Part shown: in pieces, positions 25,364 to 32,411 of the stretch
How the letters are laid out: each line of letters opens with the position of its first letter
How positions within the stretch are numbered: the stretch's first letter is position 1
Source of the DNA: Alphaproteobacteria bacterium
GTDB lineage: Bacteria; Pseudomonadota; Alphaproteobacteria; SMXP01
Direction: 5' to 3'
NCBI GenBank assembly: GCA_028285305.1
Contig: JANQPV010000025.1
Location: forward strand, 1 to 64,000
DNA length: 64,000 nucleotides
Translations under genes and position numbers: made by a program
Notes under the pieces: model-generated
What the model was told of the DNA's origin: nothing
What the model saw: only the letters and a program-made list of their open reading frames with translations
Databases searched by the model: none

Positions 25364-26238
25364 TGTATTTAAAGCGTGCCGTTTGGGCGGTGTTAGGTTT
25401 AGTCTCCGCCTTGAGTTTGCCATCAGGTGCGTGGGCTGACTGTCCGAAAGATCCGCAGCGAATTGTCAGTCTTGGCGGAACAATCACGGAGATCATCTAT
25501 CGTCTGGGTGAAGAGGGCCGAATTGTCGCCGTCGACAGCACGTCCTCCTATCCGGCTGCGTCCGCCTCACTTCCAAAGGTGGGATACTTTCGGCAAGTGG
25601 CGGCGGAGGGTGTGTTGTCACTCAATCCGGATTTGGTTTTGGCTGACGCGGATGCCGGCCCGACAGATGTCCTTGAGCAGATTGAGCAAGCTGGCATCTG
25701 CGTGCTGCGCGCGCCTGACGGTGGAACGATTGAGTCGATCCTAGATCGTGTCCGTATGGTGGGAAAAACGCTGGGTGTTGAAGAAAAGGCGACCGGTGTT
25801 GCCGAGGAAATTGAAGCTGCGCTCAGCGAGACGGCGACAAAAATCGCGGCTGCCGACGGTGAGCCCAAAATTCTCTTTCTTATAAGTATTGATGCAGGCA
25901 CGCCGATGGCCGCAGGAACAGAGACGGAAGCGGACGATATCATTCGTCTGGCCGGGGGTGTGAATGCGGTGAACGCCTTTTCGGGCTACAAACCGCTTTC
26001 TCCGGAAGTCGCTGCCGCTTCGCAAGCCGATTATATTTTGGTCATGGATCACACGGCACAGCAGGCTGGCGGTGCGGACCGCATTCTAAGCCTTCCCCCA
26101 TTGGCCGTCACGCCTGCGGGCGCCAACGGCAACCTCATTTCGATGGAGGGGCTTTTGCTTCTTGGATTCGGTCCTCGCACTCCGGAAGCGGTCCTGAAAC
26201 TGGCGAGCGCGATCCATCCTGAGCTTTCGGCCGAGTAG
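25363..26238 (+). CDS. hmuT: Haemin ABC transporter, periplasmic binding protein HmuT
   Basis: A 291-residue class III (FecB/BtuF type) binding protein. The signal peptide runs to about residue 25 (SLPSGAWA, then DCPKDPQRIVSLGG). The PQRIVSLGGTITEIIYRLG opening is standard for haem-binding HmuT proteins, as is the KVGYFRQVAAEGVLSLNPDLVL region. It carries haem through the periplasm to HmuUV. Start and stop are coupled tightly to hmuS, and hmuU follows after 11 bp. Confidence 0.93.
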   Translation: MYLKRAVWAVLGLVSALSLPSGAWADCPKDPQRIVSLGGTITEIIYRLGEEGRIVAVDSTSSYPAASASLPKVGYFRQVAAEGVLSLNPDLVLADADAGPTDVLEQIEQAGICVLRAPDGGTIESILDRVRMVGKTLGVEEKATGVAEEIEAALSETATKIAAADGEPKILFLISIDAGTPMAAGTETEADDIIRLAGGVNAVNAFSGYKPLSPEVAAASQADYILVMDHTAQQAGGADRILSLPPLAVTPAGANGNLISMEGLLLLGFGPRTPEAVLKLASAIHPELSAE

Positions 26239-26249
26239 CAGTCCCCCAT

Positions 26250-27341
26250 ATGGCCACTCACAGCCTTCCGTTGAATAACAAGACGTGGCGAGCGCGATTT
26301 TCCACAACTCATCGCGTTTTCATTCTGCTGAGCGGTTTACTGGTCTTCTCATTTGTCTTGGGTCTGACCATTGGTGGCTATGACCTGAGTTTTCTGAAAA
26401 TTCTTTCCGTACTGCTTTTGAGTATCGGGCTGCCTGGATTTGTGGAGGTTGCCCCCCATGAACAAGCGATCTTGCTCTCTATCCGCATTCCTAGGCTTTT
26501 ATTGGCGATTGCGGTTGGGGGGGCGCTGGGAATCGCCGGGGCGGTCATGCAGTCCTTGTTTCGCAATCCCTTGGCCGAACCCGGTCTTGTGGGTGTTTCC
26601 TCCGGTGCGGCGCTCGCCGCCGTCATTGTCATTGTCGGAATTGGGTCGGAACTCATTCTGTTCGGCCTCAACATGACGCCTTATGCGCTTCCGGTCGCAG
26701 CGTTTATCGGCGGCTTGGGCGCAACTACGCTTCTCTATGTGTTGGCCCAGCGTGTGCCTGGTGATCCTTTGCCGAGCATGCTGCTTATCGGCATTGCAAT
26801 CAATGCCATTGCTGTTGCAGGGATCGGGCTAGCGCAATTTGTCAGTACAGATACACAATTGCGGCTCGTGACGTTCTGGATGTTGGGCGGACTTGGTGCG
26901 GCGCGCTGGGAGACCATCGCTCTTCCGCTTTTGCTCATTGTTGGCTCTTGCTTCTATTTGGTGCGGCTGGCCCAGCCATTGAATGCTTATCTTCTTGGGA
27001 CCGATGAGGCGCGGCATTTGGGTGTGGATCCCAAGGCGCTGACACGACGCGCGGTGTTTTTTGTTGCGCTCGCGGTGGGAGCCGCCGTTGCGGTATCCGG
27101 AATTATCAGTTTCGTCGGTCTCATTGTGCCGCATCTGGTGCGGCTCGTCACTGGGCCTGACAATCGTACTGTTTTGGCTGCGTCCGCGCTCTTTGGCGCC
27201 AGCTTCCTCATTTTTATGGATCTCATTGCCCGGACGATTGTCATACCTGCGGAAATGCCTATTGGGCTTGTTTGTAGCGCGTTTGGAGGTCCATTCTTTT
27301 TGTGGTTGCTTCTCTACAAGATCAGGGGGCAACGCGCATGA
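26250..27341 (+). CDS. hmuU: Haemin ABC transporter permease HmuU (FecCD family)
   Basis: A 363-residue inner-membrane permease of the FecCD/BtuC family with about ten transmembrane segments. Characteristic stretches are RIPRLLLAIAVGGALGIAGAVMQSLFRNPLAEPGLVGVSSGAAL in outline, WMLGGLGAARW, and VSGIISFVGLIVPHLVRLVTGPDNR near the C-terminus, which includes the coupling region for the ATPase. With HmuV it moves haem into the cytoplasm. Its stop overlaps the HmuV start (ATGA). Confidence 0.94.
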   Translation: MATHSLPLNNKTWRARFSTTHRVFILLSGLLVFSFVLGLTIGGYDLSFLKILSVLLLSIGLPGFVEVAPHEQAILLSIRIPRLLLAIAVGGALGIAGAVMQSLFRNPLAEPGLVGVSSGAALAAVIVIVGIGSELILFGLNMTPYALPVAAFIGGLGATTLLYVLAQRVPGDPLPSMLLIGIAINAIAVAGIGLAQFVSTDTQLRLVTFWMLGGLGAARWETIALPLLLIVGSCFYLVRLAQPLNAYLLGTDEARHLGVDPKALTRRAVFFVALAVGAAVAVSGIISFVGLIVPHLVRLVTGPDNRTVLAASALFGASFLIFMDLIARTIVIPAEMPIGLVCSAFGGPFFLWLLLYKIRGQRA

Positions 27342-28147
27342 GTTTGTGTTTGGCCAGTGCGAGTTATGATGTTTCGGGAAAGAGACTGCTCGATCGGGTC
27401 TCCATAGACGTTCCTCCAGGCCGTGTGACGGCGGTGGTCGGTCCGAACGGCGCGGGCAAGTCAACTGCCCTCAAATTGCTCTCAGGGGATTTGGTGCCCT
27501 GCGAAGGTACGTGTTCTATAGACGGGGCGGATGTTGGCACTGTTTCGCCTCAGGACTTAGCGCGGCGCCGGGCTGTCTTGCCTCAGTCGTCACATTTGTC
27601 ATTTGGTTTTCGGGTTGGAGACTTAGTGGCGCTCGGACGGTTGCCTCACGGAGAGACAGGTGCGACGCTGTCTTCAGAAGCGCTTATTTCCGAGGCAATG
27701 GCCAGAGCAGGGTGTTTTGAGTTGAAAGACCGAGACTATTTGACCTTGTCAGGGGGTGAACGTCAAAGGACCCATCTTGCCCGTACTCTCGCGCAAATAG
27801 CAGAACCTGTGGGCGATTTACCGCGCTATTTTCTGCTTGATGAACCAACCAATGCGCTGGACCTGGTTCATCAAATCTCACTGCTCGACTTGATGCGTCA
27901 GCTTGCCGCCGAAGGTGTGGGTGTTTTGATGATCGTCCATGATCTAAACCATGCCTTGGGGTACGCAGATTATGTGTATGTGTTAAAGGACGGCAAGCTT
28001 GTTGGAGAAGGGGAGCCAAAATCCGTGATGACGCCACAGCTCATAAAATTCGCTTGGGGGGTGGATGTGGCGTCCATCGAAAGCCCCGTTTCAGGTGTTT
28101 CCTACTTGTTCCCGGACCGGGCTGCCACAAGTGCTCTGCCTGCTTGA
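27338..28147 (+). CDS. hmuV: Haemin ABC transporter ATP-binding protein HmuV
   Basis: A 269-residue ABC ATPase. Walker A is GPNGAGKST, the Q-loop lies in LPQSSHLSFGFRVGDLV, the signature is LSGGERQRTHLARTL, Walker B is YFLLDEPTNALD and the H-loop is IVHDLNHAL. It powers HmuU. The ATG at 27338 overlaps the hmuU stop by four bases, so I prefer it over an upstream start in the same frame. It is the last of the haem operon's known genes. Confidence 0.94.
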   Translation: MSLCLASASYDVSGKRLLDRVSIDVPPGRVTAVVGPNGAGKSTALKLLSGDLVPCEGTCSIDGADVGTVSPQDLARRRAVLPQSSHLSFGFRVGDLVALGRLPHGETGATLSSEALISEAMARAGCFELKDRDYLTLSGGERQRTHLARTLAQIAEPVGDLPRYFLLDEPTNALDLVHQISLLDLMRQLAAEGVGVLMIVHDLNHALGYADYVYVLKDGKLVGEGEPKSVMTPQLIKFAWGVDVASIESPVSGVSYLFPDRAATSALPA

Positions 28148-28168
28148 GGGAGGTGAAGGCTGAACGCG

Positions 28169-28360
28169 ATGTTGTCCAAGCTCACTGACTTTTTCGAAGG
28201 CGAAGGCCTGAGCAAACGGATTCGCAATGGCATCGCTTACCTCAAAGCCAACAAGAAGCGCCTCTTTTGGTATTGGATCGCATACCAATCAATTAAGGGT
28301 ATGATTACCCTTTCGATCATTTGGATCCCCCTCCTGCTTGTTTGGTTGAACAAGGGGTGA
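28169..28360 (+). CDS. Small single-span membrane protein after hmuV
   Basis: A 63-residue protein with a charged N-terminal half (FFEGEGLSKRIRNGIAYLKANKKR) and one hydrophobic segment (GMITLSIIWIPLLLVWL) near the C-terminus. I recognise no family. A GAGGGAGG stretch lies upstream and the gene follows hmuV by 21 bp in the same direction, so it is probably part of the haem operon. It converges with bfr 16 bp later. It may be an accessory membrane protein; function unknown. Confidence 0.6.
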   Translation: MLSKLTDFFEGEGLSKRIRNGIAYLKANKKRLFWYWIAYQSIKGMITLSIIWIPLLLVWLNKG

Positions 28361-28376
28361 AGAGAGTGTCTTTTTG

Positions 28377-28856
28377 CTAAGAGACCTCTTCGCCCATGGC
28401 CGACTGGAGATAGTTCTTCTTGCCCAGTTTATCGATCAGGGAAAGCTGCGTTTCGAGCCAATCAATGTGGTCTTCTTCCGACTCCAGAATGTGTTCGAAA
28501 ATATCTCTTGTGACGTAGTCCCGGGTGTCGTTGCAGTAGTTTGCGGCTTCAACGTAGAGCGGGTGCGCCTTCATTTCGGCTTTGAGATCGCACTCTAGGC
28601 ACTCTTTGACGTCTTCGCCGATCATCAGTTGTTCTAGATCTTGAAGATTAGGCAGTCCTTCCAAGAATAAGATGCGATTGATGAGCGTATCCGCATGCTT
28701 CATTTCATCAATCGATTCTTCGTACTCCTTCTTGCCTAACGCTTCGAAACCCCAATTCGAGAACATTCGTGCGTGCAGAAAGTATTGATTGATGGTCGTC
28801 AGCTCTAGTTTGAGAGCGCGATTGAGGTACTCGATTACTTTTGGATCGCCTTTCAT
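28377..28856 (-). CDS. bfr: Bacterioferritin
   Basis: A 159-residue haem-containing iron-storage protein that assembles into a 24-mer shell. All ferroxidase ligands are present: Glu18, Glu51, His54, Glu94, Glu127 and His130. The axial haem ligand Met52 is also present. It oxidises Fe2+ and stores it as a ferric mineral. It lies next to the gene for its ferredoxin (bfd) and the haem-uptake operon, so uptake, storage and release of iron are grouped here. The ATG is preceded by a GGAGA sequence. Confidence 0.96.
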   Translation of the reverse strand: MKGDPKVIEYLNRALKLELTTINQYFLHARMFSNWGFEALGKKEYEESIDEMKHADTLINRILFLEGLPNLQDLEQLMIGEDVKECLECDLKAEMKAHPLYVEAANYCNDTRDYVTRDIFEHILESEEDHIDWLETQLSLIDKLGKKNYLQSAMGEEVS

Positions 28857-28982
28857 GGCAGATGTCTCCTTGGACAGGATTTGGCAATGGAATAGTCTCT
28901 TTGTGGACTAGTTCCAGTTACGATCCTATCTGGAGCGCGGTTTGAAGAGAAGGCGAATAAACGCCAAACGCCTTGGAACTGG

Positions 28983-29168
28983 CTAATTCTCGGCCGTTCT
29001 GGACGAGGAAATCGTTTGGCTGATGAGGGAAGAGAGTGTTGGAAAGCATTTCCCGCATTGAGGCTTATAGCCCAAGGATTTCAGAGTGGACTTGACGCAG
29101 CCGTTTCGGCCTTTGGCGGCGGCTCTAAGTTCTTTATCCGAGAGAGATCGGCAGATACAAACGTACAA
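28983..29168 (-). CDS. bfd: Bacterioferritin-associated ferredoxin
   Basis: A 61-residue [2Fe-2S] protein. The cysteine pattern YVCICR ... QCGKCFP (C-x-C and C-x2-C) is diagnostic for Bfd, which reduces the ferric core of bacterioferritin to release iron. No ATG fits; I use the TTG at 29168, which makes the protein start exactly at the family N-terminus and follows CCAGGAAA. The ribosome-binding spacing is short, so the start is uncertain. A Fur-like box lies about 35-57 bp upstream, fitting induction in iron starvation. Confidence 0.88.
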   Translation of the reverse strand: MYVCICRSLSDKELRAAAKGRNGCVKSTLKSLGYKPQCGKCFPTLSSLISQTISSSRTAEN

Positions 29169-29202
29169 TTTCCTGGCCTTTTTTGGCAGTTTTCTATTGC
29201 AA

Positions 29203-29225
29203 ATGCGAATGACTGTCAATATCGC
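29203..29225. promoter_or_regulatory. Fur-like box C upstream of bfd
   Basis: The core GCGAATGACTGTCAATATC matches box A at 18 of 23 positions over the extended site. It lies 35 bp before the bfd start on the minus strand, where it would cover or flank the promoter. Repression of bfd by iron-loaded Fur fits the known role of Bfd. Confidence 0.6.
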
Positions 29226-29256
29226 ATAGGTTTCCTTAATACGGGGTGAACGGCGC

Positions 29257-29487
29257 TCAGGAGCTTTTTTCGAGATTTGAAAGAGCCGCGCGCATCCACT
29301 CCCGATGGGCTTCAATCTTGTTCAATAGGGTCGGGTTCTTGGCGTCCGCTTCCCTCACTTCGGTGGCCCATTTCTTGAGCAAGACATCTTGCTCTTTGAA
29401 CCAGCCCAGCGAGCAAGATATGTCCTCCTTCTGAGTATTAAGCTGTGTACGGAGGAATGATTTCGACCGATTGTACAATCTAAGCAT
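29257..29487 (-). CDS. Small helical protein of unknown function
   Basis: A 76-residue protein starting MLRLYNRSKSFLRTQLNTQK and containing WFKEQDVLLKKWATEVREAD, with strongly helical, charged character and no cysteine motif. I do not recognise it. The ATG at 29487 lies inside the end of the preceding gene (stop at 29480), so the two are translationally coupled. The reading frame is open further upstream, but that part is only a shadow of the neighbour. It sits between the paralogue-2 gene and bfd, hence presumably in the iron regulon. Confidence 0.6.
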   Translation of the reverse strand: MLRLYNRSKSFLRTQLNTQKEDISCSLGWFKEQDVLLKKWATEVREADAKNPTLLNKIEAHREWMRAALSNLEKSS

Positions 29488-29965
29488 GGCCGGCCTCGTG
29501 ATGGGTTTTGAAATCTCTTCCTTCGCTGTGATCCTCGAGTTCGAGATCGGGCGGATTGATCCCCATGCCGGCTGTAAGGAACAGAGCTCCGATCGTGTCC
29601 GCAGCGAGACGAGCCCGATCTTCCCCATGACGGCCCATCAGCCATCTGAGATGCGCATCGCGTCGTTCTCCGTCTTGCTCCTGAGCAGATGCGATAAGGG
29701 CAACGACGCTGAGTTCGTCCGCTGTCACGCCGCAACAGCCAGGCTCCCCGATCAAGATTTTTCTCCCACCGTGTAGGCCAATAGATCTCACGAGTTCATG
29801 CATGCATTCCAGTGCGGAATCGCCGTCCGGGCCGAGCGCTCTTTGATAGCCCTCCCGCAAGACTCGGCACTCCGTATGGCGCATAGCTGCGGCTCGAAAG
29901 CCCCAAAGAATGTATCCCGCCGCCAGCCCAAGCTGCGGAATGGTGAGAGATGGAATGTAAGCCAA
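29480..29965 (-). CDS. Small protein of unknown function behind a Fur box (paralogue 2)
   Basis: A 161-residue protein without a recognised family name. Its central stretch GCCGVTADELSVVALIASAQ matches CRCMSQDEVRMLAAIAAAQ of the protein at 20788-21297 in spacing and character (Cys-x2-[VM]-x2-Asp-Glu, then Ala-x-Ile-Ala-x-Ala-Gln), and both have about 165 residues, so they look paralogous. I set the start at a TTG (29963-29965) because GGGGAGG lies five bases upstream; the longer frame would begin inside a Fur box. A strong Fur-like box is at 30077-30099. It overlaps the next small gene by eight bases. Function unknown. Confidence 0.7.
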   Translation of the reverse strand: MAYIPSLTIPQLGLAAGYILWGFRAAAMRHTECRVLREGYQRALGPDGDSALECMHELVRSIGLHGGRKILIGEPGCCGVTADELSVVALIASAQEQDGERRDAHLRWLMGRHGEDRARLAADTIGALFLTAGMGINPPDLELEDHSEGRDFKTHHEAGHA

Positions 29966-30076
29966 GAAAACCTCCCCTGACAGATCAACAAGACGCTCTG
30001 ACCGAAGATGCGTTTCAGGACATATCGATGAGGGCCCCCGGTCAAACTGCGGCGACCATAACGAACGCAGCAATAC

Positions 30077-30099
30077 TTGCAAGTGATTATCACTTGCGT
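30077..30099. promoter_or_regulatory. Fur-like box D, perfect 19-bp dyad
   Basis: GCAAGTGATTATCACTTGC (30079-30097) is symmetric at every pair around its central base and is the best dyad of the five. It lies about 112 bp before the TTG of the paralogue-2 gene on the minus strand and just before a possible plus-strand promoter. It probably mediates iron-dependent repression in one or both directions. Confidence 0.65.
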
Positions 30100-30123
30100 T
30101 CGCAAAAAAATTGGTTTAAATGA

Positions 30124-30312
30124 GTCCTTGTGCGGTGAGAGTAGCTTCTTCCATTCCTCCTTTCGCTGCGCGATGCACCGTTCTTATCTCGTCCCGAGTG
30201 GCAGGGTGTGGTCATCACCCGACCGACTGTAGGAATCGCAATCGCGGGATGAGAACGGTTTTTCTCCCTTACTTTCTGGCCGGGGCTCTTTTTGAGCTCC
30301 GGCCATTTTTGT
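30124..30312 (+). ncRNA. Candidate Fur-controlled small RNA
   Basis: TTGCGT (30094-30099) and TAAATG (30117-30122) with a 17-bp spacer form a possible promoter that overlaps Fur-like box D. About 160 bp later comes a near-perfect 11-bp GC-rich hairpin followed by ATTTTTG. The transcript would be about 180-190 nt. The only open frame in it is a 78-codon one with no ribosome-binding site and implausible composition. This layout resembles iron-responsive small RNAs, but no sequence family is recognised; a terminator belonging to an undetected short gene is the alternative. Confidence 0.3.
30278..30311 (+). terminator. Rho-independent terminator
   Basis: GGCCGGGGCTC (30278-30288) and GAGCTCCGGCC (30294-30304) pair over eleven positions (one G-U pair) around a TTTTT loop, followed by ATTTTTG. 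The T-rich tail is on the plus strand. There is no plus-strand protein gene directly before it. Confidence 0.75.
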
Positions 30313-30500
30313 TGGCCGCGGCCCAATTTGGAGAACGATCCGGACACTTCATATGACTGCTAAGGGTGGAAAGTTCATCCAAGCTGCGGCGATGTGGCGA
30401 TCCCGAACTCCGGCCTTGGTGAGTTTCGAGACGAGGACTTCTCCGAGTTTTCGACCGGATAGGCTTTCCGAACGATCTCGCTATTCCAGCATAATGTATT

Positions 30501-30523
30501 TTGAGAATAATTATTAATTGCAA
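30501..30523. promoter_or_regulatory. Fur-like box E upstream of the ABC pair
   Basis: The core GAGAATAATTATTAATTGC is an AT-rich dyad matching box D at 15 of 23 positions over the extended site. It lies about 80 bp before the ABC transporter start, a normal place for a Fur operator. It is more diverged than boxes A, C and D. Confidence 0.5.
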
Positions 30524-30599
30524 ATATGATAGTCTTGTGTCAACGTAGCTAGAACTCACTCTTCAGAGTCGACAGCCATTGCAGTGATGAAAAAGCGAC

Positions 30600-32411
30600 A
30601 TGGACCAAACCGCTACCCAAGAAAAGATTGGCGCACCGAGCCGACCTCGGCCCGAACAGACGAGCCCGCTAAAGAATCCGGTTGGTCCTTTGATCGCACC
30701 GATCAAGAACACGCTCATTTTCGCCTGCGTCCTCAAGGGGATTAGTTCCGTTGCGGGAGTTATTCCGTTTATCGCTCTGGCGGAGCTCGGGCGGGTCTTG
30801 CTGGCGGAAGGCCCGGCTGATGAAGGACGGGCCTGGTTGGTGGTTGGTGTTGCTGTCGGCGCACTCGTTGTTCGGTTGGTGTTCCTGATGGCATCAGGGG
30901 GGCTTACTCATCTGGCCGACGCGGACCTTCAGCTTAATCTACGCCGCCGCATGGCCGAACACTTGAGCCACGTCCCGTTGGGGTGGTTCACGGAGCGAAA
31001 TGCCGGTGAAGTGAAGAAGGCCCTCCAGGATGACGTTACTACGCTTCATCATCTTGTTGGTCATTCGTACACAGATATGGTTGGGGCGATCATTACACCG
31101 ATCGCCGCCTTTGGCTATCTCTTCTGGGTGGACTGGCGTCTGGCGTTGATTTCGGCGCTGCCGTTGGCGCTCGGCATGTTCCTAATGTCTTTCCAATATC
31201 GTGGGTATGAGGAGCGTATGGCTGAGTACAACAAAGCCTTAGGGGAGGTGAATGCGGCCGCGGTTGAGTTCGTGCAGGGCATTGCTGTGGTCAAGACCTT
31301 CGGCCAGGCTCAACAAGCCCACGGAAGATTTATCGATCGTACCAACGATTTTGTTGAATACTTCTGGGGCTGGGTCAGCCGGCGCATTGGAATGTCTGCC
31401 GCCGCTGAAACCGTTCTGTCCCCGGTGTTTGCGATGCTCGTGATTGCCGGGGCGTGTGTGGCTTTTGTTGCGTTTGCGGGCGTGGCGCCTGTGGACGTTC
31501 TCCCCTTCATAATTCTCGGACCTGGCCTGGCCGCGCCCTTTATGACGCTCGCCTATGCACAAAACGATATGATGCTGGCAAAGGAAGCGGCATACCGCAT
31601 ATCTGCACTTCTGAACACGCCCACACTGCCGGATCCGACGCATATCCGGACAGCGAAAGATGCTGCAGTTTCCTACAACGGGGTTAGTTTCTCCTACGAC
31701 GGAGAAACCCAAGTTTTGAGTAAAATCAATCTCACCCTCGAACCGGGGACCGTCACTGCTCTTGTGGGACCGTCAGGTTCCGGCAAAAGCACGCTCGCCC
31801 GGCTCTTGCCGCGGTTTTGGGATCCAACGCTGGGGACCGTCTCCATCGGTTCGGTGCCGATTACAGAGATTTCGCCGAGCGAACTTTACCGCAAAGTGGG
31901 TTTTGTCTTTCAGGACGTTCAATTGCTCCGTTCGAGCATTGCCGAGAACATTGCCCTCGGCCGGCCCGAAGCCACCCAAGACGAGATCGAAGCGGCGGCA
32001 AAAGCGGCCCAAATTCATGACCGAATTGTTCAGCTTCCACGCGGCTATGACTCGATCGCCGGGGAAGATGCACTCCTCTCCGGCGGAGAGGCTCAACGGG
32101 TCTCAATTGCACGGGCATTGTTGGCTGATACGCCCATTCTCGTGCTTGATGAGGCGACGGCGTTTTCTGATCCGGAATCAGAAGCGGCGATCCAAGATGC
32201 CCTCTCTACTTTGATCGCTGGGCGGACACTTCTTGTCATCGCCCATCGGCTCCATACCATTGTCGGGGCGGACCAAATCTGTGTCTTGGACAAAGGCGAG
32301 ATCGTCGAGCGTGGCGCTCACAAGGATTTGCTTGCTCACGATGGTCTCTATGCCAAGCTTTGGGCTGCGAGCGAAGCAGCGCTGGATGACCGTAAGGGGG
32401 TGTCCAAATGA
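30600..32411 (+). CDS. ABC half-transporter, siderophore/iron type (YbtP/IrtA-like)
   Basis: A 603-residue fused transmembrane-ATPase protein. About six hydrophobic segments (residues 35-300) are followed by the ATPase: Walker A GPSGSGKST, Q-loop FVFQDVQLL, signature LLSGGEAQRVSIARAL, Walker B ILVLDEATAFSDPES and H-loop AHRLHT. The exporter-type fold paired with a second half-transporter, four-base overlap, and an upstream Fur-like box match the YbtPQ and IrtAB systems, which import metal-siderophores despite an exporter fold. It acts in the inner membrane as a heterodimer with the next gene product. Export of another compound cannot be excluded. Confidence 0.87.
   Translation: MDQTATQEKIGAPSRPRPEQTSPLKNPVGPLIAPIKNTLIFACVLKGISSVAGVIPFIALAELGRVLLAEGPADEGRAWLVVGVAVGALVVRLVFLMASGGLTHLADADLQLNLRRRMAEHLSHVPLGWFTERNAGEVKKALQDDVTTLHHLVGHSYTDMVGAIITPIAAFGYLFWVDWRLALISALPLALGMFLMSFQYRGYEERMAEYNKALGEVNAAAVEFVQGIAVVKTFGQAQQAHGRFIDRTNDFVEYFWGWVSRRIGMSAAAETVLSPVFAMLVIAGACVAFVAFAGVAPVDVLPFIILGPGLAAPFMTLAYAQNDMMLAKEAAYRISALLNTPTLPDPTHIRTAKDAAVSYNGVSFSYDGETQVLSKINLTLEPGTVTALVGPSGSGKSTLARLLPRFWDPTLGTVSIGSVPITEISPSELYRKVGFVFQDVQLLRSSIAENIALGRPEATQDEIEAAAKAAQIHDRIVQLPRGYDSIAGEDALLSGGEAQRVSIARALLADTPILVLDEATAFSDPESEAAIQDALSTLIAGRTLLVIAHRLHTIVGADQICVLDKGEIVERGAHKDLLAHDGLYAKLWAASEAALDDRKGVSK

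Larger units (their letters stand above)
29966..30599. other. Regulatory gap between iron units
   Basis: This 634-bp region holds two Fur-like boxes (30077-30099 and 30501-30523), a strong plus-strand terminator hairpin (30278-30311) and no convincing protein gene. Short open frames of 78 and 85 codons overlap here on opposite strands and look like chance. The combination of box, possible promoter and terminator suggests a short transcript (see 30124-30312). Confidence 0.55.

Noticed and set aside
30090-30356. Overlapping 78- and 85-codon frames on opposite strands
   Set aside because: No start signals. The terminator and Fur-like box suggest a non-coding role instead.
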